In this document: piece after piece, positions 1-5,120 of the stretch
Numbering within the stretch: the first letter of the stretch is position 1
Layout of the letters: each line of letters begins with the position of its first letter
Source: a virus
IMG/VR virus record: IMGVR_UViG_3300037492_000365
Span: 1 to 22,398 of that record
Length of the DNA: 22,398 bases
Strand: one strand, 5' to 3'
The notes under the pieces: model-generated
The model's database searches: none
What the model was told of the DNA's origin: nothing
What the model saw: only the letters and a program-made list of their open reading frames with translations
Position numbers and translations under genes: made by a program

Positions 1-278
1 GCCAGCGCCAGCACAAGCCGCAACCCGAGCGCCGCCGCCACGCGCTGAATATTATCCTCGCGCAGGTTCTTGGCCCCAAGTATCTGCCGCGCCCGCGCCT
101 CGGACACCTCAAGCCTGATTGCCAGATCGCGCACCGAAAGCCCGAGCTCAAGCGCCCTGGCCGCGAATATCCGCGACAGCGGGAACCCGTGCTCGCAGTA
201 CGAGCGAAGCCGCTCTGCGCGTTTCGCAAGCGCCGCCCGCGTCGCCTCGACTGATGAATCCATGTTGTCATTCGTCAT
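1..278 (-). CDS. XRE/Cro-like helix-turn-helix regulator, C-terminus cut by window edge
   Basis: The open frame runs off the left edge with 92 complete codons. Residues from about 45 onward read LSVRDLAIRLEVSEARARQI followed by LREDNIQRVAAALG, which has the spacing of an XRE-type HTH (helix, turn, recognition helix, then a helix that scans for the next). I infer a DNA-binding regulator. The start at 278 is chosen because GGAAAGGAAATTACA precedes it with AAGGA about 8 nt upstream; a second in-frame ATG lies at 263. It overlaps the stop of the upstream gene by 11 bp, so it is the last visible gene of the leftward cluster. A sigma-like or antitoxin-type HTH is possible. The missing C-terminus prevents assignment to a family. 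Confidence 0.7.
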   Translation of the reverse strand, partial: MTNDNMDSSVEATRAALAKRAERLRSYCEHGFPLSRIFAARALELGLSVRDLAIRLEVSEARARQILGAKNLREDNIQRVAAALGLRLVLAL

Positions 279-591
279 TGTAATTTCCTTTCCAGTCCAG
301 AACGGCCACCTCGGCCAGCTCGACAACCCACGGGCGCGGGTCGTCGGCCTCGTCGTCGTCGTTGCCGACGCCGTGAAACGTCACCAAATGCACCGGCACC
401 CAGACGCTGCGGTCAGGGTTGCGGCTGTTGTCGTGGCCCGTTACTGGCCCGAGAACGGTGCGCCGTGAACGCGCTTCAAGCGCCCGGCGTAGCTCGCCGC
501 TCGCGTCGTAATCCAGGCTCTCGGCGACGCCGCCGGACGACTGGCTCTCGGCAATGAGGCGCTCGGCTTCGACGGATGCCTCGAGGCTCAC
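268..591 (-). CDS. Hypothetical protein, 107 aa
   Basis: I do not recognise this protein. It begins with GTG at 591, whose last two bases overlap the TGA of the upstream gene (GTGA, 4 bp). The N-terminal half is helical and charged (SLEASVEAERLIAES, then ELRRALEARSRR). The second half looks like beta strands, including RSVWVPVHLVTFHGVGN and PWVVELAEVAVLDWKGN, with an acidic loop NDDDEADD between them. There is no signal peptide or membrane segment. Its position between an acidic protein and an HTH regulator in a tightly coupled cluster suggests an accessory or host-takeover role, but nothing in the sequence shows a function. Confidence 0.6.
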   Translation of the reverse strand: MSLEASVEAERLIAESQSSGGVAESLDYDASGELRRALEARSRRTVLGPVTGHDNSRNPDRSVWVPVHLVTFHGVGNDDDEADDPRPWVVELAEVAVLDWKGNYNDE

Positions 592-1043
592 AGCGCGCCC
601 CGCAGCTTTGCGTCGCGGCGCGCAACCCGCGCGGCCTCGGTGGCGAATTGGGCGGCGATGAAGGCATCGTACGCCGCCGGTGCTTTCGGGCCGGTGGCCG
701 CGGCGAGGTATGCGGCGTAGGCCATGGCCTCAACGCATTGAGCGAGGCTGTACGCTGCGTCCTCCTCGCTTTCTTCGTCCTCGTCTTCCTCCTCCTCTTC
801 GTCATCGTCGCCATCGTCGTCCTCGGATGCCGCTGCCTCCCGCCCGAGGGCCGCGCGGAGTTCCTCCCGCAGCGCATCTACGTCGAACTCGGATGTGGCG
901 AACCCCCATTCCTCCAGAGCCCTTTGAAGCACCAAATACTCGAAGTCGTCCGCGTCGTCGGCGGCGACCGAGCGGCCAACCAGTGGGTCGGCAACGTGGT
1001 CCATGGCGATTGACTCGGCCAGGGGCAAGTAAGCGCGGTTCAC
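588..1043 (-). CDS. Hypothetical protein with long Asp/Glu tract, 151 aa
   Basis: I do not recognise this family. The start is taken as GTG at 1043, which shares GTGA with the stop of the upstream gene; an internal ATG at 1004 is an alternative. Residues 14-73 are mixed helical. Residues about 74-95 are an almost unbroken Asp/Glu run. Residues 96-151 form an Ala-rich helical tail (QCVEAMAYAAYLAAATG, then FAIAAQ-type and Arg-rich end). Such acidic tracts occur in DNA-mimic or histone/nucleoid-binding proteins, but low-complexity acid linkers are also common, so DNA mimicry is only a hypothesis. The distinct halves on either side suggest two helical modules joined by a charged linker. Confidence 0.6.
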   Translation of the reverse strand: MNRAYLPLAESIAMDHVADPLVGRSVAADDADDFEYLVLQRALEEWGFATSEFDVDALREELRAALGREAAASEDDDGDDDEEEEEDEDEESEEDAAYSLAQCVEAMAYAAYLAAATGPKAPAAYDAFIAAQFATEAARVARRDAKLRGAL

Positions 1044-1276
1044 GACTCCACCCCGATTCTGACGCACACGCACCAGCTGCCGTGCTTGTTTTCGCCCCAG
1101 TAACAGCCGCCGTCGCCGTCGCAATTATCGTCGCATTTTTGCGAGAGCACCGAGCGCACTGCCTTGCTGTCGCCAATCTTAATGACGCGGTTCTCGTCCT
1201 GGCTTTTGCCGATTGCGTTTTCGACGGCCTCGGTTGCGTCGTTGTCAAACTCGTGCGTGTAATTTTTGATGGTCAT
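1040..1276 (-). CDS. Small Cys-rich hypothetical protein, 78 aa
   Basis: First gene of the leftward cluster after the 157-bp gap. ATG at 1276 is chosen over upstream in-frame starts because AAGAAAG lies about 9 nt before it and the longer version would run through the probable promoter. The N-terminal half (MTIKNYTHEFDNDATEAVE) looks like a small alpha/beta fold. The C-terminal half carries five cysteines in a C-x3-C-x5-C-x9-C-x-C arrangement with acidic Gly loops (KCDDNCDGDGGCYW), suggesting a metal site or disulfides. The stop overlaps the GTG of the next gene (GTGA). No function is recognised. Confidence 0.55.
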   Translation of the reverse strand: MTIKNYTHEFDNDATEAVENAIGKSQDENRVIKIGDSKAVRSVLSQKCDDNCDGDGGCYWGENKHGSWCVCVRIGVES

Positions 1277-1328
1277 GGTCGTTGTCTTTCTTGTTGCGAG
1301 TCGGTCGGTGTGGCCAGCTCGTAAAAAG

Positions 1329-1357
1329 ACCATAAGCCCTGCCACCTAGGTCCGCAA
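1329..1357 (-). promoter_or_regulatory. Candidate leftward promoter for the 1-1276 gene cluster
   Basis: On the minus strand TTGCGG (1357-1352) and TATGGT (1334-1329) are separated by 17 nt, a sigma70-like layout with modest consensus fit. An 8-bp palindrome ACCTAGGT (1344-1351) lies exactly in the spacer and could be a binding half-site. It sits about 55 nt upstream of the ATG at 1276. The whole 1277-1433 gap holds no other gene that I can see. Confidence 0.3.
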
Positions 1358-1433
1358 CATAAAACTTCTACCTTGCGTCGCTTTATCCGAAAACCGCGCC
1401 TTTTCATTGACGAAACGGCGACGCTTTTTTAGC

Positions 1434-1787
1434 TTAACCTTGCGCCGCAATTGTAATCAGCACCGACGGCTGGCCTTTTGACTGGCTATATTCCCAGCGA
1501 TACCGCGCGCTCCCGTCGTCAAGGCCGAGCGCGTCGGCCACGCCATCGCGGACGGCTTTTAAAGCGCCTTGGAGGTTGTCGCTGTCCAGCGTGCGAGGGG
1601 ACACGCGCACGAGCTCGGCGCGGATGACGCCGCCGAGAGCTGCCAGCGCCCGAAGCTCGCGGGCGTAGGGCAGCAGTGCGAGGCGAGCCGCGAGCCGCTG
1701 CCCCTTGGCGCGCTTAGCCCTCTTAGCCCAGTGCTCGCGAAGGTTCGTTGTGCTTGGCGCGAGGATGCGAAGCGTCACCGAAATCAT
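1434..1787 (-). CDS. RusA-like Holliday junction resolvase, 117 aa
   Basis: RusA-family enzymes are dimeric Mg-dependent endonucleases that cut four-way DNA junctions. The protein is 117 aa against 120 for E. coli RusA. The family signature is visible: an N-terminal beta strand (ISVTLRILAP) with STTNLREHWA following, then TLDSDNLQGALKAVRDG and ALGLDDG. D68 and D70 match the paired catalytic aspartates, K77 a conserved lysine and D90/D91 the third acidic position. The ATG at 1787 overlaps the TGA of the HTH gene (ATGA), so it is co-transcribed with the regulator, on the strand opposite to the other recombination genes. I infer that it resolves the branches made by the exonuclease/annealase pathway. 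Confidence 0.8.
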   Translation of the reverse strand: MISVTLRILAPSTTNLREHWAKRAKRAKGQRLAARLALLPYARELRALAALGGVIRAELVRVSPRTLDSDNLQGALKAVRDGVADALGLDDGSARYRWEYSQSKGQPSVLITIAAQG

Positions 1788-2059
1788 CGCGCCGCCTCGA
1801 TTCTGTCCAACGCCGCGAACGCCTCGAGCTGCTCCTCGCGAAGCCACGCCCGGGCCGGGATCGCGCCGTTCGTCCAAGCTTCAATCGCGAGCGCGTGACG
1901 CCAGCTCGGACGCCGAATTCCCGCGAGCCACAGGTGGACGGCGGTGCGAGTGACGCCAAAAACGCGCGCCATCGCCGCTTGGCTTGTGTTCGTTCTGACG
2001 AGGTATTTTGCTAGCTCTTCGTTTGCAATGCGCTTTTTTCTTGTCATAGTTGTTAACAA
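1784..2059 (-). CDS. Cro/XRE-like HTH transcriptional regulator, 91 aa
   Basis: A small DNA-binding protein. Basic N-terminus MTRKKRIANEELAKYLV is followed by TSQAAMARVFGVTRTAVHLW, a canonical HTH, then AGIRRPSWRHALAIEAWTNG, which matches the Cro/YdaS-type pattern of a proline and then a helix ending in IE-x-x-T-x-G. The start is taken as TTG at 2059 because AAGGA lies 9 nt upstream; the ATG at 2047 (87 aa) has no visible ribosome site. The gene faces the divergent control region, where a dyad at 2076-2098 could be its operator. I infer that it controls the divergent early operon and itself. Whether it is a lytic Cro-like switch or a lysogeny repressor cannot be told. Confidence 0.8.
   Translation of the reverse strand: MLTTMTRKKRIANEELAKYLVRTNTSQAAMARVFGVTRTAVHLWLAGIRRPSWRHALAIEAWTNGAIPARAWLREEQLEAFAALDRIEAAR
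2023..2050 (+). promoter_or_regulatory. Candidate rightward early promoter
   Basis: TTGCAA (2023-2028) and CATAGT (2045-2050) are 16 nt apart on the plus strand, a moderate sigma70-like match lying inside the 5' end of the HTH gene. A start near 2057 would give a leader of about 70 nt before the ATG at 2127 and would place the dyad at 2076-2098 in the leader. GTTAACAAAAGTTAC (2052-2066) overlaps the presumed start point. Confidence 0.3.
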
Positions 2060-2075
2060 AAGTTACCATCCTTTT

Positions 2076-2098
2076 CGTCAGCTCGCAATGAGTTGACG
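2076..2098. promoter_or_regulatory. 23-bp dyad, putative operator in the divergent control region
   Basis: The left arm CGTCAGCTC (2076-2084) and right arm GAGTTGACG (2090-2098) pair at 8 of 9 positions around the 5-nt centre GCAAT. The dyad lies in the 67-bp gap between the leftward HTH gene and the rightward early operon. Symmetric sites of 16-23 bp are usual for dimeric Cro/XRE regulators, so I infer autoregulation and control of the early operon. No second copy was noticed elsewhere in the window. Confidence 0.5.
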
Positions 2099-2126
2099 CA
2101 CCACCACCTCCATCAAGGACTTCACC

Positions 2127-2366
2127 ATGATTGATTTGACTGGCCGCGCTTTTGCGCGCGCTTACCGCCCCCGCCCCAGTGCCGCGAGTCTCGTCGCTCG
2201 CTGGAACCCGCCCCGAGCCCCGGGCAGCGCCGGCAACCGCCGCAGCGGGCCTCCCAGTGCCCCTGCCGTCGCCCCTGCGCCGCGCGAGTACGTCGTCGCC
2301 CTCGTCGGACTGACGCTTGCGAATCTCGCCCTCGTTGCGTTGTGCGCGTTTGGAAGTGTCCGATGA
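2127..2366 (+). CDS. Small basic protein with C-terminal membrane segment, 79 aa
   Basis: First gene of the rightward operon, with AAGGA 7 nt before its ATG. Residues 1-53 are basic and Pro/Ala-rich. Residues about 54-77 are hydrophobic (YVVALVGLTLANLALVALCA) and predict one membrane helix close to the C-terminus, leaving the N-terminus probably cytoplasmic. The TGA overlaps the ATG of the next gene. No family is recognised. A position just after the control region is typical of phage accessory genes. Confidence 0.55.
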   Translation: MIDLTGRAFARAYRPRPSAASLVARWNPPRAPGSAGNRRSGPPSAPAVAPAPREYVVALVGLTLANLALVALCAFGSVR

Positions 2367-2599
2367 CGCGCGACGAATACGTTAAGGCCGAGGCCCGCGC
2401 TGTCCAAGCCTGCAGTGTCGCCGCGGACGCCCATGATCGGGCTTACGGGGCGTATGAAGCCATCCGCTACGTCGGCTCCCGCGCGGCCGTGGAGGACGCC
2501 TACACGGCCACGTTGACCACCCGCGCAGTCTACGACGCCGCGAAGGCGTGGCGCGACAATACCGGTTGGCGTCGCCCAACGTTGCGAGGTGCCCGATGA
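2363..2599 (+). CDS. Small Ala-rich helical hypothetical protein, 78 aa
   Basis: I do not recognise it. The start is placed at ATG 2363 because it forms an ATGA overlap with the preceding stop. The sequence is Ala/Tyr-rich and almost wholly helical (DEYVKAEARAVQACSVAADA, then AYGAYEAIRYVGSRAAVED), with a basic C-terminus (GWRRPTLRGAR). It is soluble, with no signal or membrane segment. It is translationally coupled on both sides, so it is likely expressed together with the recombination proteins downstream. Confidence 0.5.
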   Translation: MTRDEYVKAEARAVQACSVAADAHDRAYGAYEAIRYVGSRAAVEDAYTATLTTRAVYDAAKAWRDNTGWRRPTLRGAR

Positions 2600-2802
2600 G
2601 CCCGCAACGCGAGCTGGACGCGCCCTTGATTCGCTTCGGCCGCGCGGTCATCGACCTGCAGCGCGTGCCCCTCATCCCGTACGCCGAGCGCGACGAAGAA
2701 AGCATCGCGCTTTTGTGCGACGCGACGACAGAGTGGGCCGCGTCACTGGCCGTGGTGACCGCCGTGGCCGTCGAGCGCGCACTCGCGGGAGGTCGCGAGT
2801 GA
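2596..2802 (+). CDS. Small hypothetical protein, 68 aa
   Basis: The start ATG at 2596 overlaps the previous stop (ATGA), and its own stop overlaps the GTG of the exonuclease fusion (GTGA). The protein has a charged first half (LDAPLIRFGRAVIDLQRVPL) and an Ala/Val-rich second half (ATTEWAASLAVVTAVAVERA), which could be a buried or weakly membrane-associated helix. It shares no motif I can name. Because it directly precedes the exonuclease-annealase gene, a partner role is possible, but the sequence does not show one. Confidence 0.5.
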   Translation: MSPQRELDAPLIRFGRAVIDLQRVPLIPYAERDEESIALLCDATTEWAASLAVVTAVAVERALAGGRE

Positions 2803-4274
2803 GCACGCTAATTGTTGATTTCAGCGCCGTCTTTTGGCGCCAATGGCACGCGAGCGGGAACGAGGCCGTGAATTTTGCGCGCCAACGCGCCGTCGGGCAA
2901 ATCCGCGCTCACGCTGTTGAGGCCCGCGGCTTCCCGCTTGCCCCTCGCGCGGGTGCCGTTATCGCGCTTGACGCGGGCAACAACTGGCGGCGTAAATTGT
3001 GGCCCGAGTACAAGGCCACGAGGCCCGACAAGGACGCGCTCGCGCTCGAGCAGTTGCGTCTCTGCGAGCAGGAGCTGCGCGCGGAAGGCTACCCGCTCGT
3101 GCGCCTTGACGGGTACGAAGCCGACGACGTTATCGCGTCGCTGTGCGCGTCAATCGAGGGCCACAAAACAATCTTGACGGCAGACAAAGACCTGCTCCAG
3201 CTCCTCGGGCCGGAGTGCGACATGTACCATTTAGCCCGCGATAAATACGTCTTTGACCTCGACGTGCAAAGCGAGCTCGGCATTACGCCAAGCCAGGTTG
3301 CCGAGTGGCTCGCACTCGCGGGGGACGCGAGCGATAACGTTCCCGGGGTCGTCGGGGTCGGTCCCAAAGGCGCGAGCAAATTGCTTGCAAAACATGGCAC
3401 CCTTGCGGGCATCTTCGACGCGCTCGGCACCGAGGGCACGTTTACCCCTGCCCTCGACAAAAACCTGCGCGACGCTGCGAGCCGCGCCGACTGCCCGATC
3501 CTGATGAGCCTTGAACTCGTCAAGCTGAACGCCAAGCGCGCAATGGCCGCGATCACTCCCGAATTGCTCGCGGCAATCAAAGCGCCGCGGAAACCACAAC
3601 CCAACACCGCAACCGAAACAGAAGAAAACATGATTCAAGAACACGAATTTGAACCCGAGGCCGCGGCGCTGCCAGAGCCACCTAAAACCCTGCCGCATCA
3701 ACACGAGGTGCCCATCATCGAACGCGCCCCCGAAGCGCCTACAGCGCACGCCCTGGCGGTGCTGCCGCGCGACTGGACGCGCCAGCTCGAGCCAATCGAT
3801 TCGCGCTCAGCCTACGGCTTGGCTAAAGTCGTCGTCGCGTCGCGGATGTTTCCCGCGTATGGCGCTCCCGAGTCCGCGCTGTTGGTTCTCATGGCGGGCC
3901 GCGAATTCGGCCTCGGCGCTATGGCATCGCTCAGGTCATTCCACATCATCGAAGGCAAGCCCACAATGAGCGCGCAGGCCATGATGGCGCGGTGTTTGGA
4001 GCATCCGAGCTGCGCGGAGTTCCGTGTGGTGCGGAGCGAGTGCAGTAACGAGCTTGCGACTGTGAGCGTGCGCCGCGTCGGCTGGACTACGCCCGAAATC
4101 TACACGTGGAGCGCCGACGATGCGAAGCGTGCGGGCCTTGCTGGCCGGGGCAACTGGAGCAAATATCCGCGCGAGATGCTAATCAATCGCTGCATCGCCG
4201 AGGCCGCGCGATTCACTTGGCCCGAGGTTATGGCGGGTGTGTACGCGCCCGAAGAATTTGGCGGTGCGTCGTGA
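2799..4274 (+). CDS. FEN-family 5'-3' exonuclease fused to RecT-like single-strand annealing protein, 491 aa
   Basis: One uninterrupted frame, started at GTG 2799 by GTGA overlap. Residues 1-275 are a FEN/PIN exonuclease: D7 (LIVDFSAVFWR), D58, YKATR (71-75), GYEADDVIA (E107, D109, D110), TADKDLLQL (D129, D131) and GDASDNVPG-VVGVGPKGASKLL (D176, D179, helix-3-turn-helix). All expected metal ligands are present. Residues about 276-337 form a Pro/Glu-rich linker. Residues 338-491 match RecT-family annealases: MAGREFGLGAMASLRSFHII, EGKPTMSAQAMM, then SADDAKRAGLAGRG, KYPREMLINRCIAEAARF and VMAGVYAPEEFG. Known phage systems usually encode exonuclease and annealase separately (Red alpha/beta, RecE/RecT). 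I infer coupled resection and annealing of replicating DNA. An internal ATG at 3630 in the linker could give a free annealase. Confidence 0.88.
   Translation: MSTLIVDFSAVFWRQWHASGNEAVNFARQRAVGQIRAHAVEARGFPLAPRAGAVIALDAGNNWRRKLWPEYKATRPDKDALALEQLRLCEQELRAEGYPLVRLDGYEADDVIASLCASIEGHKTILTADKDLLQLLGPECDMYHLARDKYVFDLDVQSELGITPSQVAEWLALAGDASDNVPGVVGVGPKGASKLLAKHGTLAGIFDALGTEGTFTPALDKNLRDAASRADCPILMSLELVKLNAKRAMAAITPELLAAIKAPRKPQPNTATETEENMIQEHEFEPEAAALPEPPKTLPHQHEVPIIERAPEAPTAHALAVLPRDWTRQLEPIDSRSAYGLAKVVVASRMFPAYGAPESALLVLMAGREFGLGAMASLRSFHIIEGKPTMSAQAMMARCLEHPSCAEFRVVRSECSNELATVSVRRVGWTTPEIYTWSADDAKRAGLAGRGNWSKYPREMLINRCIAEAARFTWPEVMAGVYAPEEFGGAS
3630..3632 (+). promoter_or_regulatory. Possible internal start for a free RecT-like product
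   Basis: ATG codon 278 of the fusion falls in the interdomain linker, preceded by AGAAGAAAAC, a weak purine-rich ribosome site. Initiation here would yield 214 aa covering the whole annealase half. The signal is weak, so this is a possibility only. Confidence 0.2.
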
Positions 4275-4348
4275 GTGCATTGAAACCAAAACCGAAACCA
4301 AGGCCTCGGCCAAAACCGCTCTACAACCAAGGACAGAACCATGAATAA
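4271..4348 (+). CDS. Lys/Arg-Pro repeat micro-ORF, 25 aa
   Basis: GTG at 4271 overlaps the fusion's TGA (GTGA), as for real neighbours. The product reads MSAL then [12 protein letters not shown], ending LYNQGQNHE. Its 3' end overlaps the start of the pentapeptide gene by 8 bp and contains that gene's ribosome site. It may be a real basic peptide, or a translated leader keeping ribosomes moving into the next gene. Alternatively it is a chance frame. The strict alternation of Pro with basic residues is the only positive sign of selection. Confidence 0.35.
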   Translation: MSALKPKPKPRPRPKPLYNQGQNHE

Positions 4349-4688
4349 AAGCCAGCTTGAAGCGGTGCTTAAAGCCCACGCGCTGTGGCTTTGTTTCAAA
4401 CAAGGTTGTGCCGCGGACTTGAGCTTTGCAGACTTGCGTGGCGCGGACTTGATTGGCGCAGACTTACGCAACGCTAATTTGAGCTGCGCGGACTTACGCC
4501 GCGCTGATTTGAGCCTTGCTAACTTGGACGGGGCTAACTTGGACGTGGCTAACTTGGACAGGGCTAACCTTTATGGCACAACCCTTGACAACACATGCCA
4601 CGAAAAGTCTGAATTTGATTACACAAAAGGAGGCAGCGAGTATGTTTGTCTAAAGCTCACTGCCCTATGCTTAGATGAGGACACATGA
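4341..4688 (+). CDS. Pentapeptide-repeat protein, 115 aa
   Basis: ATG at 4341 has AAGGA 7 nt upstream. After a helical N-terminus (residues 1-24), residues 25-84 form twelve consecutive A(D/N)LXX pentapeptides, enough for three turns of a right-handed beta-helix. A 31-residue tail with three Cys follows. Some family members (MfpA, Qnr) mimic DNA and bind gyrase; most have no known role. It sits between the annealase and SSB genes and overlaps the SSB start by 4 bp (ATGA), so it is expressed with DNA-metabolism genes. Gyrase or nuclease modulation is a hypothesis. At three turns it is much shorter than Qnr, so a full gyrase mimic is doubtful. Confidence 0.85.
   Translation: MNKSQLEAVLKAHALWLCFKQGCAADLSFADLRGADLIGADLRNANLSCADLRRADLSLANLDGANLDVANLDRANLYGTTLDNTCHEKSEFDYTKGGSEYVCLKLTALCLDEDT
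4413..4592 (+). repeat. Twelve tandem 15-nt coding repeats (pentapeptide units)
   Basis: Units of the form GC(N)-(G/A)A(C/T)-TT(G/A)-NNN-NNN encode the A(D/N)LXX array. The first seven units use mainly Asp and the last five mainly Asn, and units 8-10 (GCTAACTTGGAC plus three bases) are nearly identical, suggesting recent slippage or duplication. Confidence 0.8.
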
Positions 4689-5110
4689 ACAAAACCACAC
4701 TATTTGGGCGGCTCGGGCGTGATCCCGAGTTGAAACAAGCGGGCAACACAAGCTTGCTCAAATTCTCAATCGCGACGACGGAGCGCATCAAGAAAGGCGA
4801 CGTGTGGAGCGACCACACCGAGTGGCATAACGTCATCATCTTCGGCAAGCGCGGCGAGGCGCTGGCGAAACACCTGACGAAAGGCTCGCAAGTTGTCGTC
4901 GAAGGCTCGCTCAGGACGTCCTCGTGGGAGAAGGACGGCCAGAAACACTACAAGACCGAAATCAGCGCGAGCGACGTCCACCTCGTGAGCGCGCCCCGCG
5001 AGCAGGGCCAGGGACAGGGCCGAGGGCAGTTGCGGAGCTTGCCGCTGCCCGGGGTGTCTATCGTCGGTGGTGGTGACGATGGCTTTGGCGGCGACGACAT
5101 TCCGTTTTGA
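4685..5110 (+). CDS. ssb: Single-stranded DNA-binding protein, 141 aa
   Basis: Classical bacterial-type SSB. The OB fold spans residues 1-105, opening [20 protein letters not shown] with [30 protein letters not shown] and [20 protein letters not shown], ending in [14 protein letters not shown] short Gln/Gly linker ([11 protein letters not shown]) leads to the acidic tip GGDDIPF, the usual docking site for partner proteins. ATG 4685 overlaps the upstream stop (ATGA). SSB coats ssDNA exposed by the exonuclease domain. Its tip might recruit the fusion protein or host RecO/PriA-type partners, but that is inferred from the family. Confidence 0.95.
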   Translation: MNKTTLFGRLGRDPELKQAGNTSLLKFSIATTERIKKGDVWSDHTEWHNVIIFGKRGEALAKHLTKGSQVVVEGSLRTSSWEKDGQKHYKTEISASDVHLVSAPREQGQGQGRGQLRSLPLPGVSIVGGGDDGFGGDDIPF

Positions 5111-5120
5111 GGCTAACACA

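Noticed and set aside
70-468. Plus-strand frames at the left end, and large plus-strand frames within 5697-16690
   Set aside because: Arg/Ala/Pro/Ser-rich shadows of minus-strand genes in high-GC DNA, with no ribosome sites and no fold-like sequence.
1375-1430. Inverted repeat GCGTCGC/GCGACGC followed by six T on the plus strand, possible terminator
   Set aside because: The 7-bp stem has a loop of about 36 nt and the T run suits rightward transcription, but both flanking genes read leftward. Not convincing as a terminator.
2589-2798. Upstream extension of the exonuclease fusion by 70 residues
   Set aside because: The added part is Arg/Pro-rich and is a shadow of the 68-aa gene in another frame. 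The GTGA overlap at 2799 and the start of the FEN motif (STLIVDFS) fix the start.
4341-4688. Calling the pentapeptide protein a quinolone-resistance (Qnr) determinant
   Set aside because: It has only 12 repeats on a 115-aa chain against about 40 in Qnr (about 218 aa), and lacks the dimerisation and loop features, so the specific name is not supported.
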